DNA of 64,000 bases from Marinobacter sp. C7 (GCF_022343555.1 NZ_JAKQZH010000001.1:1240001-1304000), one strand, 5' to 3'; positions 41,776 through 52,531 are shown, numbered from the stretch's first letter. A program made the numbers and translations. The notes: generated by a model from the sequence alone, not told the origin.

Positions 41776-42441
41776 TTGGATATCGCTATCGGGGTGCTTA
41801 TCAGAACATTCAGCTGTCACCCGGAAGACCCGGGGTTCGCCGTTATTGTACTTGCTGCCGGGGCGTCAACCCGTCTCGGTCGCTCCAAAGCCTTGCTCAC
41901 AATGCCATGCGGCAGAACTCTGCTGGATCAGGCGCTACAGCAGGCCAGGATGCTTGGCCGGGATATCCGCGTGGTCACCGGCGCGTGGTACCCCCTGATC
42001 CGTTTCCGGTGCCGTACCCAGCCCTCGGTCTGGCTCTCCTGTGAGGCGTGGGACCAGGGGTTGTCCGCATCGCTTGCAACGGGCGTTGAGAGTCTGGGAC
42101 CGCAGGTGAAAGGAGCCTTTGTGCTGCTGGCAGATCAGCCATTGCTGGATGCAGAGGCGTTGCGGGCAATGGGGCAGGCGGCACGGCAGGTCCCCGACCA
42201 GCCGATAGCGGCAGATTACGGCGGCAGGGCCGGTGTCCCGGCTTATCTTCCGCGTTGGCTTTGGCCGGAAGTGCTGGCCCTGGAAGGAGATCGGGGCGCG
42301 GGCAGGCTGCTCACAGAGGTTGGTGCGACGCAGGTGCCGGTGGAAGGGGTCCATGACGATGTCGACACGCTCGCGGACTGGCGGCGTGTCCGCGCCAGGA
42401 TCAGCCAAACAGCCCCGACAACCAGGCGATACCGACGCTAA
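41776..42441 (+). CDS. MobA/MocA-like nucleotidyltransferase
   Basis: A 221-residue nucleotidyltransferase. [16 protein letters not shown] at about 26-41 is the NTP-binding loop, and [14 protein letters not shown] carries the metal-binding Asp. The family includes molybdenum cofactor cytidylyl- and guanylyltransferases; with no xdhC or molybdoenzyme nearby the substrate is open. The start is unclear: TTG 41776 or GTG 41794, both with weak ribosome binding sites. The 3' end overlaps the convergent receiver gene by 41 bases. Confidence 0.78.
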   Translation: MDIAIGVLIRTFSCHPEDPGFAVIVLAAGASTRLGRSKALLTMPCGRTLLDQALQQARMLGRDIRVVTGAWYPLIRFRCRTQPSVWLSCEAWDQGLSASLATGVESLGPQVKGAFVLLADQPLLDAEALRAMGQAARQVPDQPIAADYGGRAGVPAYLPRWLWPEVLALEGDRGAGRLLTEVGATQVPVEGVHDDVDTLADWRRVRARISQTAPTTRRYRR

Positions 42442-43495
42442 AGATGCCCAGACTGACAGCCAGCCCAAGGGTATAAACCCGGGAATTGGCAGCGCGCTGC
42501 TGGGCAACGTAAAGATCAATGGTCCGTTGAGCGATGTCTTCCGAGGTTTCACGGGAGATTTCGTGGGCCTGCTGGATCGCCTCGGACTGCAGGGTTTGCC
42601 AGAACTCGGTATCGATGGTCTGCACGCTGGTGATGTGGTCCTTGAGCTCATCCATGTGCGCGCTGGTAAACCCGGAATTCCGCTTGAGTTCCCTTTTCAG
42701 GTCGGCCATCTCGCGAGCCATGTTCAGGTTGACCTCGGCGGCCACGTCATCCCGCAGGTGCCGGGTCCGCTGCTCGATCAGGTCCGAAAGATCGCCCAGT
42801 TTTTCATCGATGGCAGCTTCCTGTTTGCTTCGGGCTTCATCCAGCGCACGCTTCAGATGATCAAACTGTTCGTCAAAGAGGTCGCTGAGCAGCTCGTGAA
42901 GGCGGTTATTGATGTGGGTCTTTACCGCCGAACGTGCGATCTGTTCGATCAGTTCGCTGGTGAGGGGGACAACATTGGCTGAACCATGGCCGTTTACACC
43001 CGGTTCAGGCTCGGATTTGGGAGATAGCCGGACAGCCGCCTCTTCAGGAATTTCCAGAATTTCATCGTCCCTCTGCCGGGGTGGTTCCCTGAATACCGGC
43101 TCCGGCAGGTTGCCGTTGCTGACATCGCTGGCCAGCTGGTCCAGAACCTCGCCCAGCCCGTCGGTCTGGGGAGGTTTGGTGAGGATGTTGTAGACCCCGA
43201 AGTTTTTCGCTTCCTCGGTAAAGGAGGGTGATTTTCTCGAGGTGCACATGATGATCGGAATATCGGCGGTGTCCGGGTTACCCTTGATGGCGCGGGTCGC
43301 CTCCACGCCGTTCATGCCGGGCATCAGGTGATCCATGAAAATCACATCCGGACGCTCACGGCTGTTCAGGAATTCCAGAGCTTCCTCGGCCGAACTGGCC
43401 ATATTGACCTGCATATCCCGGCTTTCCAGGAGTTTGCTCAGGGCAAACCGGGCTACCTTGGAATCATCTACCAGCAGAGCGTTCTTGATTGACAT
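42401..43495 (-). CDS. receiver-domain protein with coiled coil and C-terminal membrane anchor
   Basis: A 364-residue protein. Residues 1-120 form a response-regulator receiver with acidic pair Asp10/Asp11, phospho-acceptor Asp55 (VIFMD), Thr85 and Lys107. A Pro/Glu-rich linker (about 125-180) leads to a helical region of about 185-335, rich in Glu, Lys and Gln and probably coiled coil, then one hydrophobic helix at 340-363 ending the chain. There is no DNA-binding or enzymatic output domain and no histidine kinase gene nearby. Function unknown. Confidence 0.85.
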   Translation of the reverse strand: MSIKNALLVDDSKVARFALSKLLESRDMQVNMASSAEEALEFLNSRERPDVIFMDHLMPGMNGVEATRAIKGNPDTADIPIIMCTSRKSPSFTEEAKNFGVYNILTKPPQTDGLGEVLDQLASDVSNGNLPEPVFREPPRQRDDEILEIPEEAAVRLSPKSEPEPGVNGHGSANVVPLTSELIEQIARSAVKTHINNRLHELLSDLFDEQFDHLKRALDEARSKQEAAIDEKLGDLSDLIEQRTRHLRDDVAAEVNLNMAREMADLKRELKRNSGFTSAHMDELKDHITSVQTIDTEFWQTLQSEAIQQAHEISRETSEDIAQRTIDLYVAQQRAANSRVYTLGLAVSLGIFSVGIAWLSGLFG

Positions 43496-43546
43496 GGTCC
43501 TTACCTCAACCTGTTACTGCGAGTGCGTGGGTTTTCGGGCCGGAGC

Positions 43547-44863
43547 TCACCAGCCTTCCAGTTGGGGGCATTGGGTGGCCCGATAACTCTTCTCCCGATA
43601 GCACACGCCGGGTTCCGTGGTGCGGGCGGTGAATACCTCGCCGGCCGCCGTGGTCAGACGAACCTGTCCATAGGGTTCGCCATGCCGGAAGGTGGCCTCG
43701 ATCGAGCTGCCGTTGGGGTTACGCAGCAGTCCCTTACCGTGGAACGTTCCTTCCATGTATTGCCCTTCGTATTTCTTGCCGTCGGCAAAGATCTCGGCGC
43801 CCGATCCGTGGAATGCACCGTTGGAAAACTCACCCTCGTAGGCCCGGCCGTCCGGATAGGTGAGGGCGCCGGTGCCATGGAACTCGTTGTCCCGGAAACC
43901 ACCGACATACAGCATACCGTCGGCGGTGGTCAGGGAACCATGACCGTTCAGCCGTCCCCCGGCCCAGACGCCGGTGAGGATGTCTCCATTCGCTCGGGTC
44001 AAGGTTCCCTTGCCTTCGAATCGGTCAGCGACGAACTGGCCGGTGTATTCGGCGCCCGCCGGGTCCCGCCAGAGGCCTTCGCCCTGACGTTGTCCCTCAA
44101 TCCAGTCGCCTTCGTACCGGCTGCCGTCTGGGTACCAGGCCGTCCCCTTGCCGTGGAACTTGCCGTTGACGAAGTGTCCCTCGTAGCGCATGCCGTCTTT
44201 GTCCTGATAGGTGCCATCGCCGGTCTTGACGCCGCCAATCCAGGTGCCGTTGCGGTAGTTGACGGTGGTGTAGGCCTCCAGCTTGCCGACCAGGGTTCGC
44301 TCCTCGCCGGCGCCGAGGGCAATGCTGCTTTCCCATGGCTGATAGCCGGGTTTACTGATGGTGACAGCATATTTGCCGGGCTCGAGCTCCAGATCGAGTC
44401 GGGTAGCCCCGTACTCCTTGCCGTTTATGGTAACCCGGTCATCTACGACGTTGGAGCGGAGCACCAGCAATCCGGTGGTAGGCTCGGATTGTGGTTCAGG
44501 TTCAGGCTTGGAAGCATTAGCTGGAGCCGTCCCGCTACCCCGGGCCGGCTGGAGAGCCCCGGCCGGCTCGGCCATGGCGGTTACCGTGGCATCTTCAGGC
44601 ATGGGAGGTATGGTAAAGGGTTCTGCCACGGCGGCACGTGTCGGTGCTTCCTCCGGAGGTGCCGGCTGTGGTCGTTGTTCCGGCTCCGGGGGCGCCGCTG
44701 GGGCCGGGGTTGCGGTGACCGCGGTGTTGTCAGTTTCGGAAGGCGAGGATGAGTGTGGCAGGTCCGGCAGGTCGTGAGTGCTTCGAACAGAGGCAAAGCC
44801 TGCGGTCACCAGGAGCATGAGCGCCAGTGCATTAATGAACAGCAGTGGTCTGAAATCGACCAT
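43547..44863 (-). CDS. PEGA-domain and MORN-repeat protein
   Basis: A 438-residue protein with an N-terminal membrane helix (LLFINALALMLLVTAGFA), a Pro/Ala/Glu-rich linker of about 100 residues, a PEGA-like beta domain (about 125-195: GLLVLRSNVVDDRVTINGKEYG, PGKYAVTISKPGYQ), then roughly eight MORN repeats such as YEGHFVNGKFHGKGT. Probably anchored in the inner membrane facing the periplasm. It is 51 bases upstream of the receiver gene on the same strand, so the pair may be an operon. Confidence 0.85.
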   Translation of the reverse strand: MVDFRPLLFINALALMLLVTAGFASVRSTHDLPDLPHSSSPSETDNTAVTATPAPAAPPEPEQRPQPAPPEEAPTRAAVAEPFTIPPMPEDATVTAMAEPAGALQPARGSGTAPANASKPEPEPQSEPTTGLLVLRSNVVDDRVTINGKEYGATRLDLELEPGKYAVTISKPGYQPWESSIALGAGEERTLVGKLEAYTTVNYRNGTWIGGVKTGDGTYQDKDGMRYEGHFVNGKFHGKGTAWYPDGSRYEGDWIEGQRQGEGLWRDPAGAEYTGQFVADRFEGKGTLTRANGDILTGVWAGGRLNGHGSLTTADGMLYVGGFRDNEFHGTGALTYPDGRAYEGEFSNGAFHGSGAEIFADGKKYEGQYMEGTFHGKGLLRNPNGSSIEATFRHGEPYGQVRLTTAAGEVFTARTTEPGVCYREKSYRATQCPQLEGW

Positions 44864-44976
44864 GGAGGAACCTCTTGATCCTGTCTTACCGAATCCTGAT
44901 TACCTCCTGATCTTAACCACTGACTGCAACCTTATGTAACAGAAAGTGTCTGAACTTATCCAGAATGCCGGTCAAA

Positions 44977-45438
44977 TCACACTTTGTCCGGAAGCTGGTC
45001 ATGGTTGAGCTGCTCCCATGATCTCATGTAGACATCGGCTTCGTATTCGTAGGGCGATCTGAATGGAGTCAGGACAAAGTCGAAGACCAGGAAAAAGAAG
45101 CCGATTGAGGCCCAGGCGATCAGCACTGAACTGACGGTGGTCGCCTGTACTTCCGGATTGGAATTGACAAAATCCTGTAGCAGGGGAATCAGGTCGGCGG
45201 CCATGGCCACCGGGTTGAAGCTGGACAATACAAAGGGAACCCAGAAGGCAATCATGATGGGGAAGAAGCCGAAGGACCAGAGCAGGCGCCGCAGCAGATA
45301 GATGCCGACCTCCCGCCAGAACTTCTGACGGATCTCGGGCACCTTGCGGATGCGCTTGATGTAGCGGCGCCGTTCCGCCCAGTAGGCGGCTACTTCCGGG
45401 GCCTCGAGGTTTGCGGTTTCTTCGGCAGGCTTGGTCAT
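44977..45438 (-). CDS. small two-helix membrane protein of unknown function
   Basis: A 153-residue protein; I do not recognise the family. A basic N-terminal region (YIKRIRKVPEIRQKFWREV) precedes two hydrophobic segments, about 55-80 (LLRRLLWSFGFFPIMIAFWVPF) and 105-125 (VSSVLIAWASIGFFFLVFDFVL). The start at 45438 gives MTKPAEETANLE; the frame is open to 45567 but would run into the divergent peptidase gene. A 113-base gap with no visible signal separates it from the PEGA-MORN gene. Confidence 0.65.
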   Translation of the reverse strand: MTKPAEETANLEAPEVAAYWAERRRYIKRIRKVPEIRQKFWREVGIYLLRRLLWSFGFFPIMIAFWVPFVLSSFNPVAMAADLIPLLQDFVNSNPEVQATTVSSVLIAWASIGFFFLVFDFVLTPFRSPYEYEADVYMRSWEQLNHDQLPDKV

Positions 45439-45537
45439 GGCTTGCGGGACTACCTTATCGCTTCTGGACTGTGCATGATAATCGATACTACGTGTTACCC
45501 TACAAGTCTCCATTTGTTTAAAGACAGGATAGATTGA

Positions 45538-48462
45538 ATGGCTGCAGTGATCGAGAACGCAACCCATCCGGCCTTTGAGAAGCTACGCAGTCACCGGATC
45601 GATACCCTCAACCTGGAAGTTGAAGAGTATCGTCACAAGAAGACCGGTGCCCGCCACCTCCATTTGGCGGCAGATAATGACGAGAACGTGTTCTTCGTTG
45701 CCTTGCGGACCTTCCCGATGGATTCCACCGGCGTGGCCCATATCCTGGAACATACTGCCTTGTGCGGCAGCGAGAAGTACCCGGTCCGGGATCCGTTTTT
45801 CATGATGATCCGCCGGTCACTCAACACTTTCATGAACGCATTTACCAGCAGTGACTGGACCGCGTATCCGTTTGCCAGCATGAACCGCAAGGACTTCGAC
45901 AACCTCCTGTCGGTGTACCTGGATTCGGTGTTCTTCTCCAAGCTGGACCCGCTGGATTTCGCCCAGGAAGGGCACCGGCTGGAATTCGACAAGCCGGACG
46001 ACCCCGGCACCGATCTGGTCTATCGCGGAGTGGTCTATAACGAAATGAAGGGCGCCATGAGCGCGCCGACGTCACAGCTGTGGCAGAACCTCAGCAGCCA
46101 CCTGTTCCCGACCACCACGTACCATTACAACAGTGGCGGTGAGCCGGATCACATCGTTGATCTGGGCTACGACGACCTGGTGAACTTCTATCGTCATCAC
46201 TATCACCCCAGTAACGCGATTTTCGCCACCTACGGCAATATTCCGGCCCATGAGCATCACGAGCGTTTCGAGGAGCTGGCGCTCAAGCGGTTCGACAAGC
46301 TCGAGATCGAGCTTCCGGTACGTGACGAGAAGCGGATGTTCAGTCCGGTCCGGGTGGAGCAGGCCTATGCCGTCAACGAGGGCGAGGGTACCGGGAACAA
46401 GACCCATATCGTGATGGGCTGGCTGCTCGGTCACAGTTTTGACCTGTTGGAGAACATGGAAGGGCAGCTGCTGTCTGCCGTGCTTCTGGAGAACAGTGCC
46501 TCCCCGCTGATGCGGGCGCTGGAAACCACGGATCTCGGCCATGCACCGTCGCCCATGTGCGGCCTGGAGGATTCCAACCGGGAGATGACCTTCGTCTGTG
46601 GTATCGAGGGCAGTGAGCCGGACAAGCACAAGGAACTTGAGGCGCTGATCGAGAACACCCTGCAGAAAGTGGTTGAAGAGGGGGTCAGCGAGGAGCGCCT
46701 GGGAGCCATCCTGCACCAGCTTGAATTGCACCAGCGCGAGATCGCGGGTGACCAGTTTCCCTATGGCCTGCAACTGATCATGAGTGCCATTGCTCCCATG
46801 GTCCACGGCGGCGATCCGGTAGAACTGCTGGATCTGGAGCCGGTGCTGGCAACCCTGCGGGAGAAGATCAAGGATCCGGAATACGTACCGGGACTGATCC
46901 GCCGGAAATTACTGGAGAATCCGCACCGGGTCACGCTGACACTGCGTCCGGACGAGAAACTGGAGTCCCGGCGTCAACAGTCGATTCGCGAGGCACTGGC
47001 CCGGCGTAAGGCCAGTCTGACGGAGGAAGAGAAGCAGCAGATTGTGGATCGCGCCCGGGCGCTGGAAGAGCGCCAGATGCGTAAGGACGACGATTCCATT
47101 CTGCCCAAGGTCGACCTGTCAGACGTGCCCCTGCAGATGCCCGAGCCGGAGAGCCGCTATGACGGGGATATTTCCGCTACGGTCTATGCCCGGGGCACCA
47201 ACGGTCTGGTTTATGAACAGGTGGTGGTGCCGGTTCCCACCCTGACCGAGGAAGATCTCCTGTTCCTGCCTTACTACACCACACTGATCTCGGAAGTCGG
47301 GTGTGGCGAACTGGATTACCTGCAGATGCAGGACCGGATCTCCGCTGAATCCGGTGGCATCGGCGCGTCGTTTACTGCCAAGGGCAAGATTGATGACGTA
47401 CAGGATGTCTCCGGCTACCTGATTTTCAGTGGCAAGGCGTTGGCTCGTAATCGCGGCAATCTCACGCAGTTGCTACACGACGTGTACACCGGGGCCCGGT
47501 TTGACGAGAAAGACCGTATCCGGGAAATCATTGCCCAGATCCGGGCCCGTAGGGTTCAGGCTGTAACCGGCAGTGGCCACGCCCTGGCCATGGGTGCCGC
47601 GTCCCAGGGGTTGAGTGCGGGCGCCTGGCTGGCTTACCGGCTTGGTGGCCTGGCGGGCATCCGGGGGACCAAGCAACTGGATGAGGCACTGAACGATCCG
47701 GCGGAACTGGATGCTTTCTGTGGGCGACTGGCCGCCTTGCATGAAAAAATCCGCAATCAGCAGCGTCAGTTCCTGGTCATCGGGGAAGGCGACCAGTTGC
47801 CCGCGATGGTGGATGACCTCAAATCCTGCTGGCAAGGCGAGCCTGCTGGCAGCGCCGAGACCTGGCGTATGGAGCCGGTGGAGTACACCACCCGCGAAGC
47901 GTGGCTGACCTCCACACAGGTCAACTTCTGTGCCAAGGCCTATCGGACCGTACCCGTGGACCATCCCGATGCCGCGGCGCTGACCGTACTGGGCGGGTTC
48001 CTGCGTAATGGCTACCTGCACCGTGCCATCCGGGAAAAGGGCGGCGCCTACGGTGGTGGCGCCGGTCAGGACAGCGTCAATGGCGTGTTCCGGTTCTTCT
48101 CCTACCGGGATCCCCGTCTGGGCGATACCCTGAATGACTTCGACAAGGCGCTGGACTGGTTGCAGGAAACCGATCACGAGTATCAGGAGCTGGAGGAGTC
48201 CATCCTCGGCGTTATCGGCCAGCTCGACCGCCCGCGGTCGCCGGCGGGTGCCGCGCGGCATGCGTTCCACAACAAGCTGTTCGGACGGTCCTCAGAGCAA
48301 CGCGCCCGGTTCCGCGAGCGGGTTCTGGCTGTGACCATGGATGATCTCAAGCGGGTGGCAAGCACCTGGCTGGTGCCGGAGAAGGCCAGCACGGCGGTGG
48401 TGACCAGCTCTGATAACCGGGAGATGGTGACTGAGCTGGGGCTGGACATTCAGGAGTTGTAA
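45538..48462 (+). CDS. M16C-family zinc metallopeptidase (presequence protease-like)
   Basis: A 974-residue insulinase-fold protease. The inverted zinc motif HxxEH is His68-Glu71-His72 in HILEHTALCGS, and VVYNEMKGAM supplies the third ligand region. Length and motifs fit the clamshell PreP/Cym1 type that degrades free peptides such as presequences. There is no signal peptide, so it is probably cytoplasmic. GATAGA before the start gives only a weak ribosome binding site. Copy 5 of the palindrome starts 4 bases after its stop. Confidence 0.93.
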   Translation: MAAVIENATHPAFEKLRSHRIDTLNLEVEEYRHKKTGARHLHLAADNDENVFFVALRTFPMDSTGVAHILEHTALCGSEKYPVRDPFFMMIRRSLNTFMNAFTSSDWTAYPFASMNRKDFDNLLSVYLDSVFFSKLDPLDFAQEGHRLEFDKPDDPGTDLVYRGVVYNEMKGAMSAPTSQLWQNLSSHLFPTTTYHYNSGGEPDHIVDLGYDDLVNFYRHHYHPSNAIFATYGNIPAHEHHERFEELALKRFDKLEIELPVRDEKRMFSPVRVEQAYAVNEGEGTGNKTHIVMGWLLGHSFDLLENMEGQLLSAVLLENSASPLMRALETTDLGHAPSPMCGLEDSNREMTFVCGIEGSEPDKHKELEALIENTLQKVVEEGVSEERLGAILHQLELHQREIAGDQFPYGLQLIMSAIAPMVHGGDPVELLDLEPVLATLREKIKDPEYVPGLIRRKLLENPHRVTLTLRPDEKLESRRQQSIREALARRKASLTEEEKQQIVDRARALEERQMRKDDDSILPKVDLSDVPLQMPEPESRYDGDISATVYARGTNGLVYEQVVVPVPTLTEEDLLFLPYYTTLISEVGCGELDYLQMQDRISAESGGIGASFTAKGKIDDVQDVSGYLIFSGKALARNRGNLTQLLHDVYTGARFDEKDRIREIIAQIRARRVQAVTGSGHALAMGAASQGLSAGAWLAYRLGGLAGIRGTKQLDEALNDPAELDAFCGRLAALHEKIRNQQRQFLVIGEGDQLPAMVDDLKSCWQGEPAGSAETWRMEPVEYTTREAWLTSTQVNFCAKAYRTVPVDHPDAAALTVLGGFLRNGYLHRAIREKGGAYGGGAGQDSVNGVFRFFSYRDPRLGDTLNDFDKALDWLQETDHEYQELEESILGVIGQLDRPRSPAGAARHAFHNKLFGRSSEQRARFRERVLAVTMDDLKRVASTWLVPEKASTAVVTSSDNREMVTELGLDIQEL

Positions 48463-48466
48463 AAAT

Positions 48467-48496
48467 GGGGTCAGAAGAAAGCCTTCTTCTGACCCC
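48467..48496. repeat. GGGGTCAGAAGAA palindrome, copy 5
   Basis: Perfect 13-base arms (48467-48479 and 48484-48496) around AGCC. It uses the A/T arm variant seen in copy 3. Four bases after the M16C stop codon. Confidence 0.9.
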
Positions 48497-48533
48497 GGCT
48501 TTGGACGCGATCTCGGAGTTGCGCCGCTAAAAC

Positions 48534-48563
48534 GGGGTCAGATGAAAGCTTTCATCTGACCCC
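48534..48563. repeat. GGGGTCAGATGAA palindrome, copy 6
   Basis: Perfect 13-base arms (48534-48546 and 48551-48563) around AGCT, making the whole 30 bases a perfect palindrome. Preceded by CTAAAAC, as is copy 7. Confidence 0.9.
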
Positions 48564-48605
48564 AACTTTACTTCGCGTCCGAACTCCGGATTGGCGGCCT
48601 AAAAC

Positions 48606-48635
48606 GGGGTCAGATGAAGGCTTTCATCTGACCCC
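48606..48635. repeat. GGGGTCAGATGAA palindrome, copy 7
   Basis: Perfect 13-base arms (48606-48618 and 48623-48635) around GGCT, identical to copy 1. It lies 24 bases from the ppsR stop. Confidence 0.9.
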
Positions 48636-48659
48636 GCCTTCACCTCAGCCCCTGTCTCA

Positions 48660-49475
48660 TCACCGATGGCGCTTCAGCCCGGTGGTCACCATGATTCTCG
48701 TCGAAATCTCTTCCACCGAATACGCCGTGGTATTCAGGTAGGGAATCCGCTCCCGCCGGTACATCAGTTCAATCTCTTCGATTTCGTGCATGCACTGCTG
48801 GATGGACGAGTAGCGTGAATTGGGCCGCCGTTCATTACGGATGGTGGCCAGGCGCTCCGGTTCAATGGTCAGGCCGAACAGTTTCTCCCGATGTGGGCGC
48901 AGGGCTTTGGGCATGCGCTGGTCTGCCAGGTCTTCCTCGGTAATCGGGTAGTTCGCCGCTTTCACGCCATACTGCAGTGCCAGATAGAGACAAGTGGGCG
49001 TTTTGCCACTGCGGGAGGCGCCGATGAGGATCAGGTCCGCTTCATCGTAATGGCGGGTCCGGGCGCCATCGTCGTTGTCCAGTGCAAAGTTGACCGCATT
49101 GATCCGGCGCTCGTAACTGCCTTCGTTGTTTATGGAGTGACTCTTGCCTACGGTGTAAGAGGAGGAGGCATTCAGTTCCTGTTCCAGTGGATTCAGGAAG
49201 GTGCCGAAGATGTCGATCATGAAGCCGTCGGCGCGGGAGATGATGTCCCGGATGTCGCTGTCGACAATGGTGTCGAACACCAATGGCCGCTCGCCATCGG
49301 TTTCGGAGGCCTTGTTTATACGGGTTACCATGGCCCGGGCTTTGTCCTCGTCATCGATGTAGGGAACGGTTACCCGTTCGAAGTCGATTTTCTCGAATTG
49401 GGCCAAAAGAGCGTGGCCGAGGGCTTCGGCGGTCAGGCCGGTGCCATCGGAAATAAAGAAGGCAGTACGTCTCAT
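48660..49475 (-). CDS. ppsR: PEP synthase regulatory kinase/pyrophosphorylase
   Basis: A 271-residue bifunctional enzyme that inactivates PEP synthase by ADP-dependent phosphorylation and restores it by phosphorolysis. The P-loop GASRSGKT is at 152-159 and the start [19 protein letters not shown] is diagnostic. It is divergent from its target ppsA across 172 bases, the usual arrangement. Confidence 0.95.
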   Translation of the reverse strand: MRRTAFFISDGTGLTAEALGHALLAQFEKIDFERVTVPYIDDEDKARAMVTRINKASETDGERPLVFDTIVDSDIRDIISRADGFMIDIFGTFLNPLEQELNASSSYTVGKSHSINNEGSYERRINAVNFALDNDDGARTRHYDEADLILIGASRSGKTPTCLYLALQYGVKAANYPITEEDLADQRMPKALRPHREKLFGLTIEPERLATIRNERRPNSRYSSIQQCMHEIEEIELMYRRERIPYLNTTAYSVEEISTRIMVTTGLKRHR

Positions 49476-49647
49476 GATGTAATGTCCGGTTCCAAATCTG
49501 GCTGGGAGTGCCCTAGGTAATTTCCGCAGGTTACAGTATCATACACGCCAAGTTCGAGACTCCGCAGTGGATATTGCCTGCATTTGCCGCTGAATATCGC
49601 TGGCCCGGTTTTGCTCTTTGCTTCACAGACTCTAAGGGAGACGCGCT

Positions 49648-52020
49648 TTGGAAGATTACATCATCTGGTTTGATCACCTCGGAATGTCTGATGTCGACCG
49701 GGTAGGCGGAAAGAACGCCTCCCTGGGCGAAATGATCAGTAATCTGGCCAACGCAGGTGTCACCGTTCCCGGCGGCTTTGCCACGACGGCTCACGCGTAC
49801 CGTGAGTTCCTGGCGACCGACGGTCTCAAGGACAAGATCGATGATGCCCTTGAGAAGCTGGACGTTAACGATGTAAACGAACTGGCTCGCGTCGGCGCCC
49901 AGATTCGCCAGTGGGTTATCGATACCGACTTGCCTGACGTCCTTGAGAAGCCTCTGGAGGAGGCCTATGCCAAGCTTCAGGATGGCAACGAGCACATGGC
50001 GGTTGCCGTGCGGTCCTCGGCCACTGCAGAAGATTTGCCGGACGCCTCGTTCGCCGGCCAGCAGGAAACCTTCCTGAACGTGGTTGGCCTGGAGCAGGTG
50101 CGCCGCGCGGTCAAGGAGGTATTTGCCTCCCTGTTCAATGACCGGGCCATTTCCTACCGCGTACACCACGGTTTTGATCACAAGTTGGTGGCCCTGTCCG
50201 CCGGTATCCAGAAAATGGTGCGCAGTGAGACGGCTGCCAGTGGGGTCATGTTCACCCTGGATACCGAGTCCGGTTTCCGAGACGTCGTCTTTATTACTTC
50301 CTCCTATGGCCTGGGTGAAACCGTGGTCCAGGGAGCGGTGAACCCGGACGAATTCTACGTTCATAAGCCGACGCTGGAAGCCGGCCGTCCATCGGTACTG
50401 CGTCGCAACCTCGGCAGCAAGGCCATCAAGATGGTCTACCATTCCAGCCCGGGTGAAGGTGAGTATGTTGAAACCGTCAAGGTGGATCATGAGGATCGTA
50501 ACCGGTTCTCCATCTCCGATGCCGAGGTGGAAGAACTGGCCAAGCAGGCCATGATCATCGAGAAGCACTACGACCGTCCGATGGACATCGAGTGGGCGAA
50601 AGATGGCGATGACGGCCGGATCTACATCGTCCAGGCGCGCCCGGAGACCGTGAAGAGTCGCGCGGCCGCCAACGTGATGGAGCGGTACCTGCTGAAAGAA
50701 ACCGGCAAGGTGCTGGTGGAAGGTCGCAGTATCGGTCACAAGATCGGTAGTGGTCCGGTGAAAATTATCACCAGCATCAACGAGATGGATCGTGTGCAGG
50801 CGGGTGACGTTCTGGTAACCGACATGACCGACCCGGACTGGGAGCCGGTCATGAAGCGTGCCTCCGCCATCGTCACAGATCGTGGTGGCCGGACCTGTCA
50901 CGCAGCGATCATCGCCCGGGAACTGGGTATTCCGGCCGTGGTGGGCTGCGGTGATGCCACCGAGGTCCTCAGAGACGGCCAGGAAGTGACGGTCTCCTGC
51001 GCCGAGGGTGACACCGGCATGATTTACGAGGGCGCACTGGATTTCGAGCTGCGCGAGAATACCGTGGATTCCATGCCCAACATCCCGTTCAAGATCATGA
51101 TGAACGTGGGCAACCCGGACCGGGCCTTCGATTTCCAGGCCCTGCCCAACGAAGGCGTTGGCCTGGCCCGCCTGGAGTTCATCATCAACCGGATGATCGG
51201 CGTCCACCCGAAGGCACTGCTGAACTTTGAGGGTCTGCCCCGGGATATCAAGCAGACCGTAGAGAAGCGCATTTCCGGCTACTCGTCACCGGTCGATTTC
51301 TACGTGGACAAGCTGGTTGAGGGCATCTCCACCCTGGCGGCGGCGTTTGCGCCGAAGAAAGTGATCGTTCGGCTGTCTGACTTCAAGTCCAACGAGTATG
51401 CCAACCTGATCGGCGGTACCCTGTACGAGCCGGACGAAGAAAACCCGATGCTGGGTTTCCGGGGTGCTTCCCGCTACATCTCCGATACCTTCCGGGACTG
51501 CTTCGAGCTCGAGTGTCGCGCCCTGAAGAAAGTACGCAATGAGATGGGCCTGACCAACGTCGAAGTGATGGTGCCGTTTGTGCGGACCGTCGGCGAAGCG
51601 GAGCAGGTGGTCAATCTGTTGGCAGAAAATGGCCTGAAGCGTGGCGACAATGGCCTGCGGGTGATCATGATGTGCGAGCTCCCGGCCAACGCCCTGCTGG
51701 CGGACCAGTTCCTTGAGCACTTTGACGGCTTCTCCATTGGTTCCAACGATCTCACCCAGCTGACCCTGGGCCTGGACCGCGACTCTGGCATCATTGCCCA
51801 CCTGTTTGATGAGCGGAACGACGCGGTCAAGGCGTTGTTGTCCAACGCCATCCAGGCCTGCAAGAAGGCCGGCAAGTACATCGGTATCTGCGGCCAGGGG
51901 CCGTCGGACCACCCGGATCTGGCCAAATGGCTGATGGACCAGGGCATTGATTCCGTGTCCCTCAACCCGGATTCGGTTCTGGATACCTGGTTCTTCCTGG
52001 CCGACGAAAAGATCGACTGA
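49648..52020 (+). CDS. ppsA: phosphoenolpyruvate synthase
   Basis: A 790-residue PEP synthase converting pyruvate and ATP to phosphoenolpyruvate, AMP and phosphate. The ATP-grasp domain has [19 protein letters not shown], the phosphohistidine domain holds His418 in GGRTCHAAI, and the C-terminal barrel ends with [11 protein letters not shown]. The start is TTG at 49648 with GGGAG 7 bases upstream, and gives the family N-terminus ([20 protein letters not shown]). rraA follows after 31 bases. Confidence 0.96.
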   Translation: MEDYIIWFDHLGMSDVDRVGGKNASLGEMISNLANAGVTVPGGFATTAHAYREFLATDGLKDKIDDALEKLDVNDVNELARVGAQIRQWVIDTDLPDVLEKPLEEAYAKLQDGNEHMAVAVRSSATAEDLPDASFAGQQETFLNVVGLEQVRRAVKEVFASLFNDRAISYRVHHGFDHKLVALSAGIQKMVRSETAASGVMFTLDTESGFRDVVFITSSYGLGETVVQGAVNPDEFYVHKPTLEAGRPSVLRRNLGSKAIKMVYHSSPGEGEYVETVKVDHEDRNRFSISDAEVEELAKQAMIIEKHYDRPMDIEWAKDGDDGRIYIVQARPETVKSRAAANVMERYLLKETGKVLVEGRSIGHKIGSGPVKIITSINEMDRVQAGDVLVTDMTDPDWEPVMKRASAIVTDRGGRTCHAAIIARELGIPAVVGCGDATEVLRDGQEVTVSCAEGDTGMIYEGALDFELRENTVDSMPNIPFKIMMNVGNPDRAFDFQALPNEGVGLARLEFIINRMIGVHPKALLNFEGLPRDIKQTVEKRISGYSSPVDFYVDKLVEGISTLAAAFAPKKVIVRLSDFKSNEYANLIGGTLYEPDEENPMLGFRGASRYISDTFRDCFELECRALKKVRNEMGLTNVEVMVPFVRTVGEAEQVVNLLAENGLKRGDNGLRVIMMCELPANALLADQFLEHFDGFSIGSNDLTQLTLGLDRDSGIIAHLFDERNDAVKALLSNAIQACKKAGKYIGICGQGPSDHPDLAKWLMDQGIDSVSLNPDSVLDTWFFLADEKID

Positions 52021-52051
52021 TTTCATTATCCGGATAAAGGAGAGTGACAAC

Positions 52052-52531
52052 ATGGCAGAGATCATTACCCCGGATCTGTGTGACGAGTTCCCGGAAGTCC
52101 AGGTGGTCGAGCCCGGCTTCAACAACTACGGCGGCGTGAAGAACTTTGGCGGTGAGATTGTTACCGTCAAGTGCTTCGAGGACAACTCCGTGGTCAAGGA
52201 GCAGGTGGGGCAGCCGGGACATGGCCGCGTCATGGTGGTTGATGGCGGTGCCTCAAAGCGTAACGCGCTGCTGGGCGATATGCTGGCAGAGAAGGCTGCC
52301 AGTAATGGCTGGGCCGGCCTGATCATCTATGGCTGCATCCGTGATGTGGACGAGATCGGTCAGACCAACCTGGGTGTTCAGGCGCTGGGAACCGTGCCCC
52401 GGAAAACCGAGAAGCGCGGTATCGGTGACCTGAACATTCCTGTCACCTTCCACGGCGTGACGTTCCACCCGGGGCATTACGTGTATGCCGACAACAACGG
52501 CATCATCGTCTCCGAGAAGCCGCTGGTCTGA
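52052..52531 (+). CDS. rraA: RraA, regulator of RNase E activity
   Basis: A 159-residue protein that binds RNase E and lowers its activity. [22 protein letters not shown] at the N-terminus and GCIRDVDEI are typical; many homologs also score as aldolases. ATG at 52052 follows AAAGGAGAG; the open frame extends upstream within ppsA. Its partner rne lies 5.8 kb away on the other strand. Confidence 0.93.
   Translation: MAEIITPDLCDEFPEVQVVEPGFNNYGGVKNFGGEIVTVKCFEDNSVVKEQVGQPGHGRVMVVDGGASKRNALLGDMLAEKAASNGWAGLIIYGCIRDVDEIGQTNLGVQALGTVPRKTEKRGIGDLNIPVTFHGVTFHPGHYVYADNNGIIVSEKPLV

Noticed and set aside
22819..48635. The palindromic copies as a CRISPR array or as ordinary terminators
   Set aside because: Spacing is irregular, copies are kilobases apart and self-complementary, and most lack a T tract.
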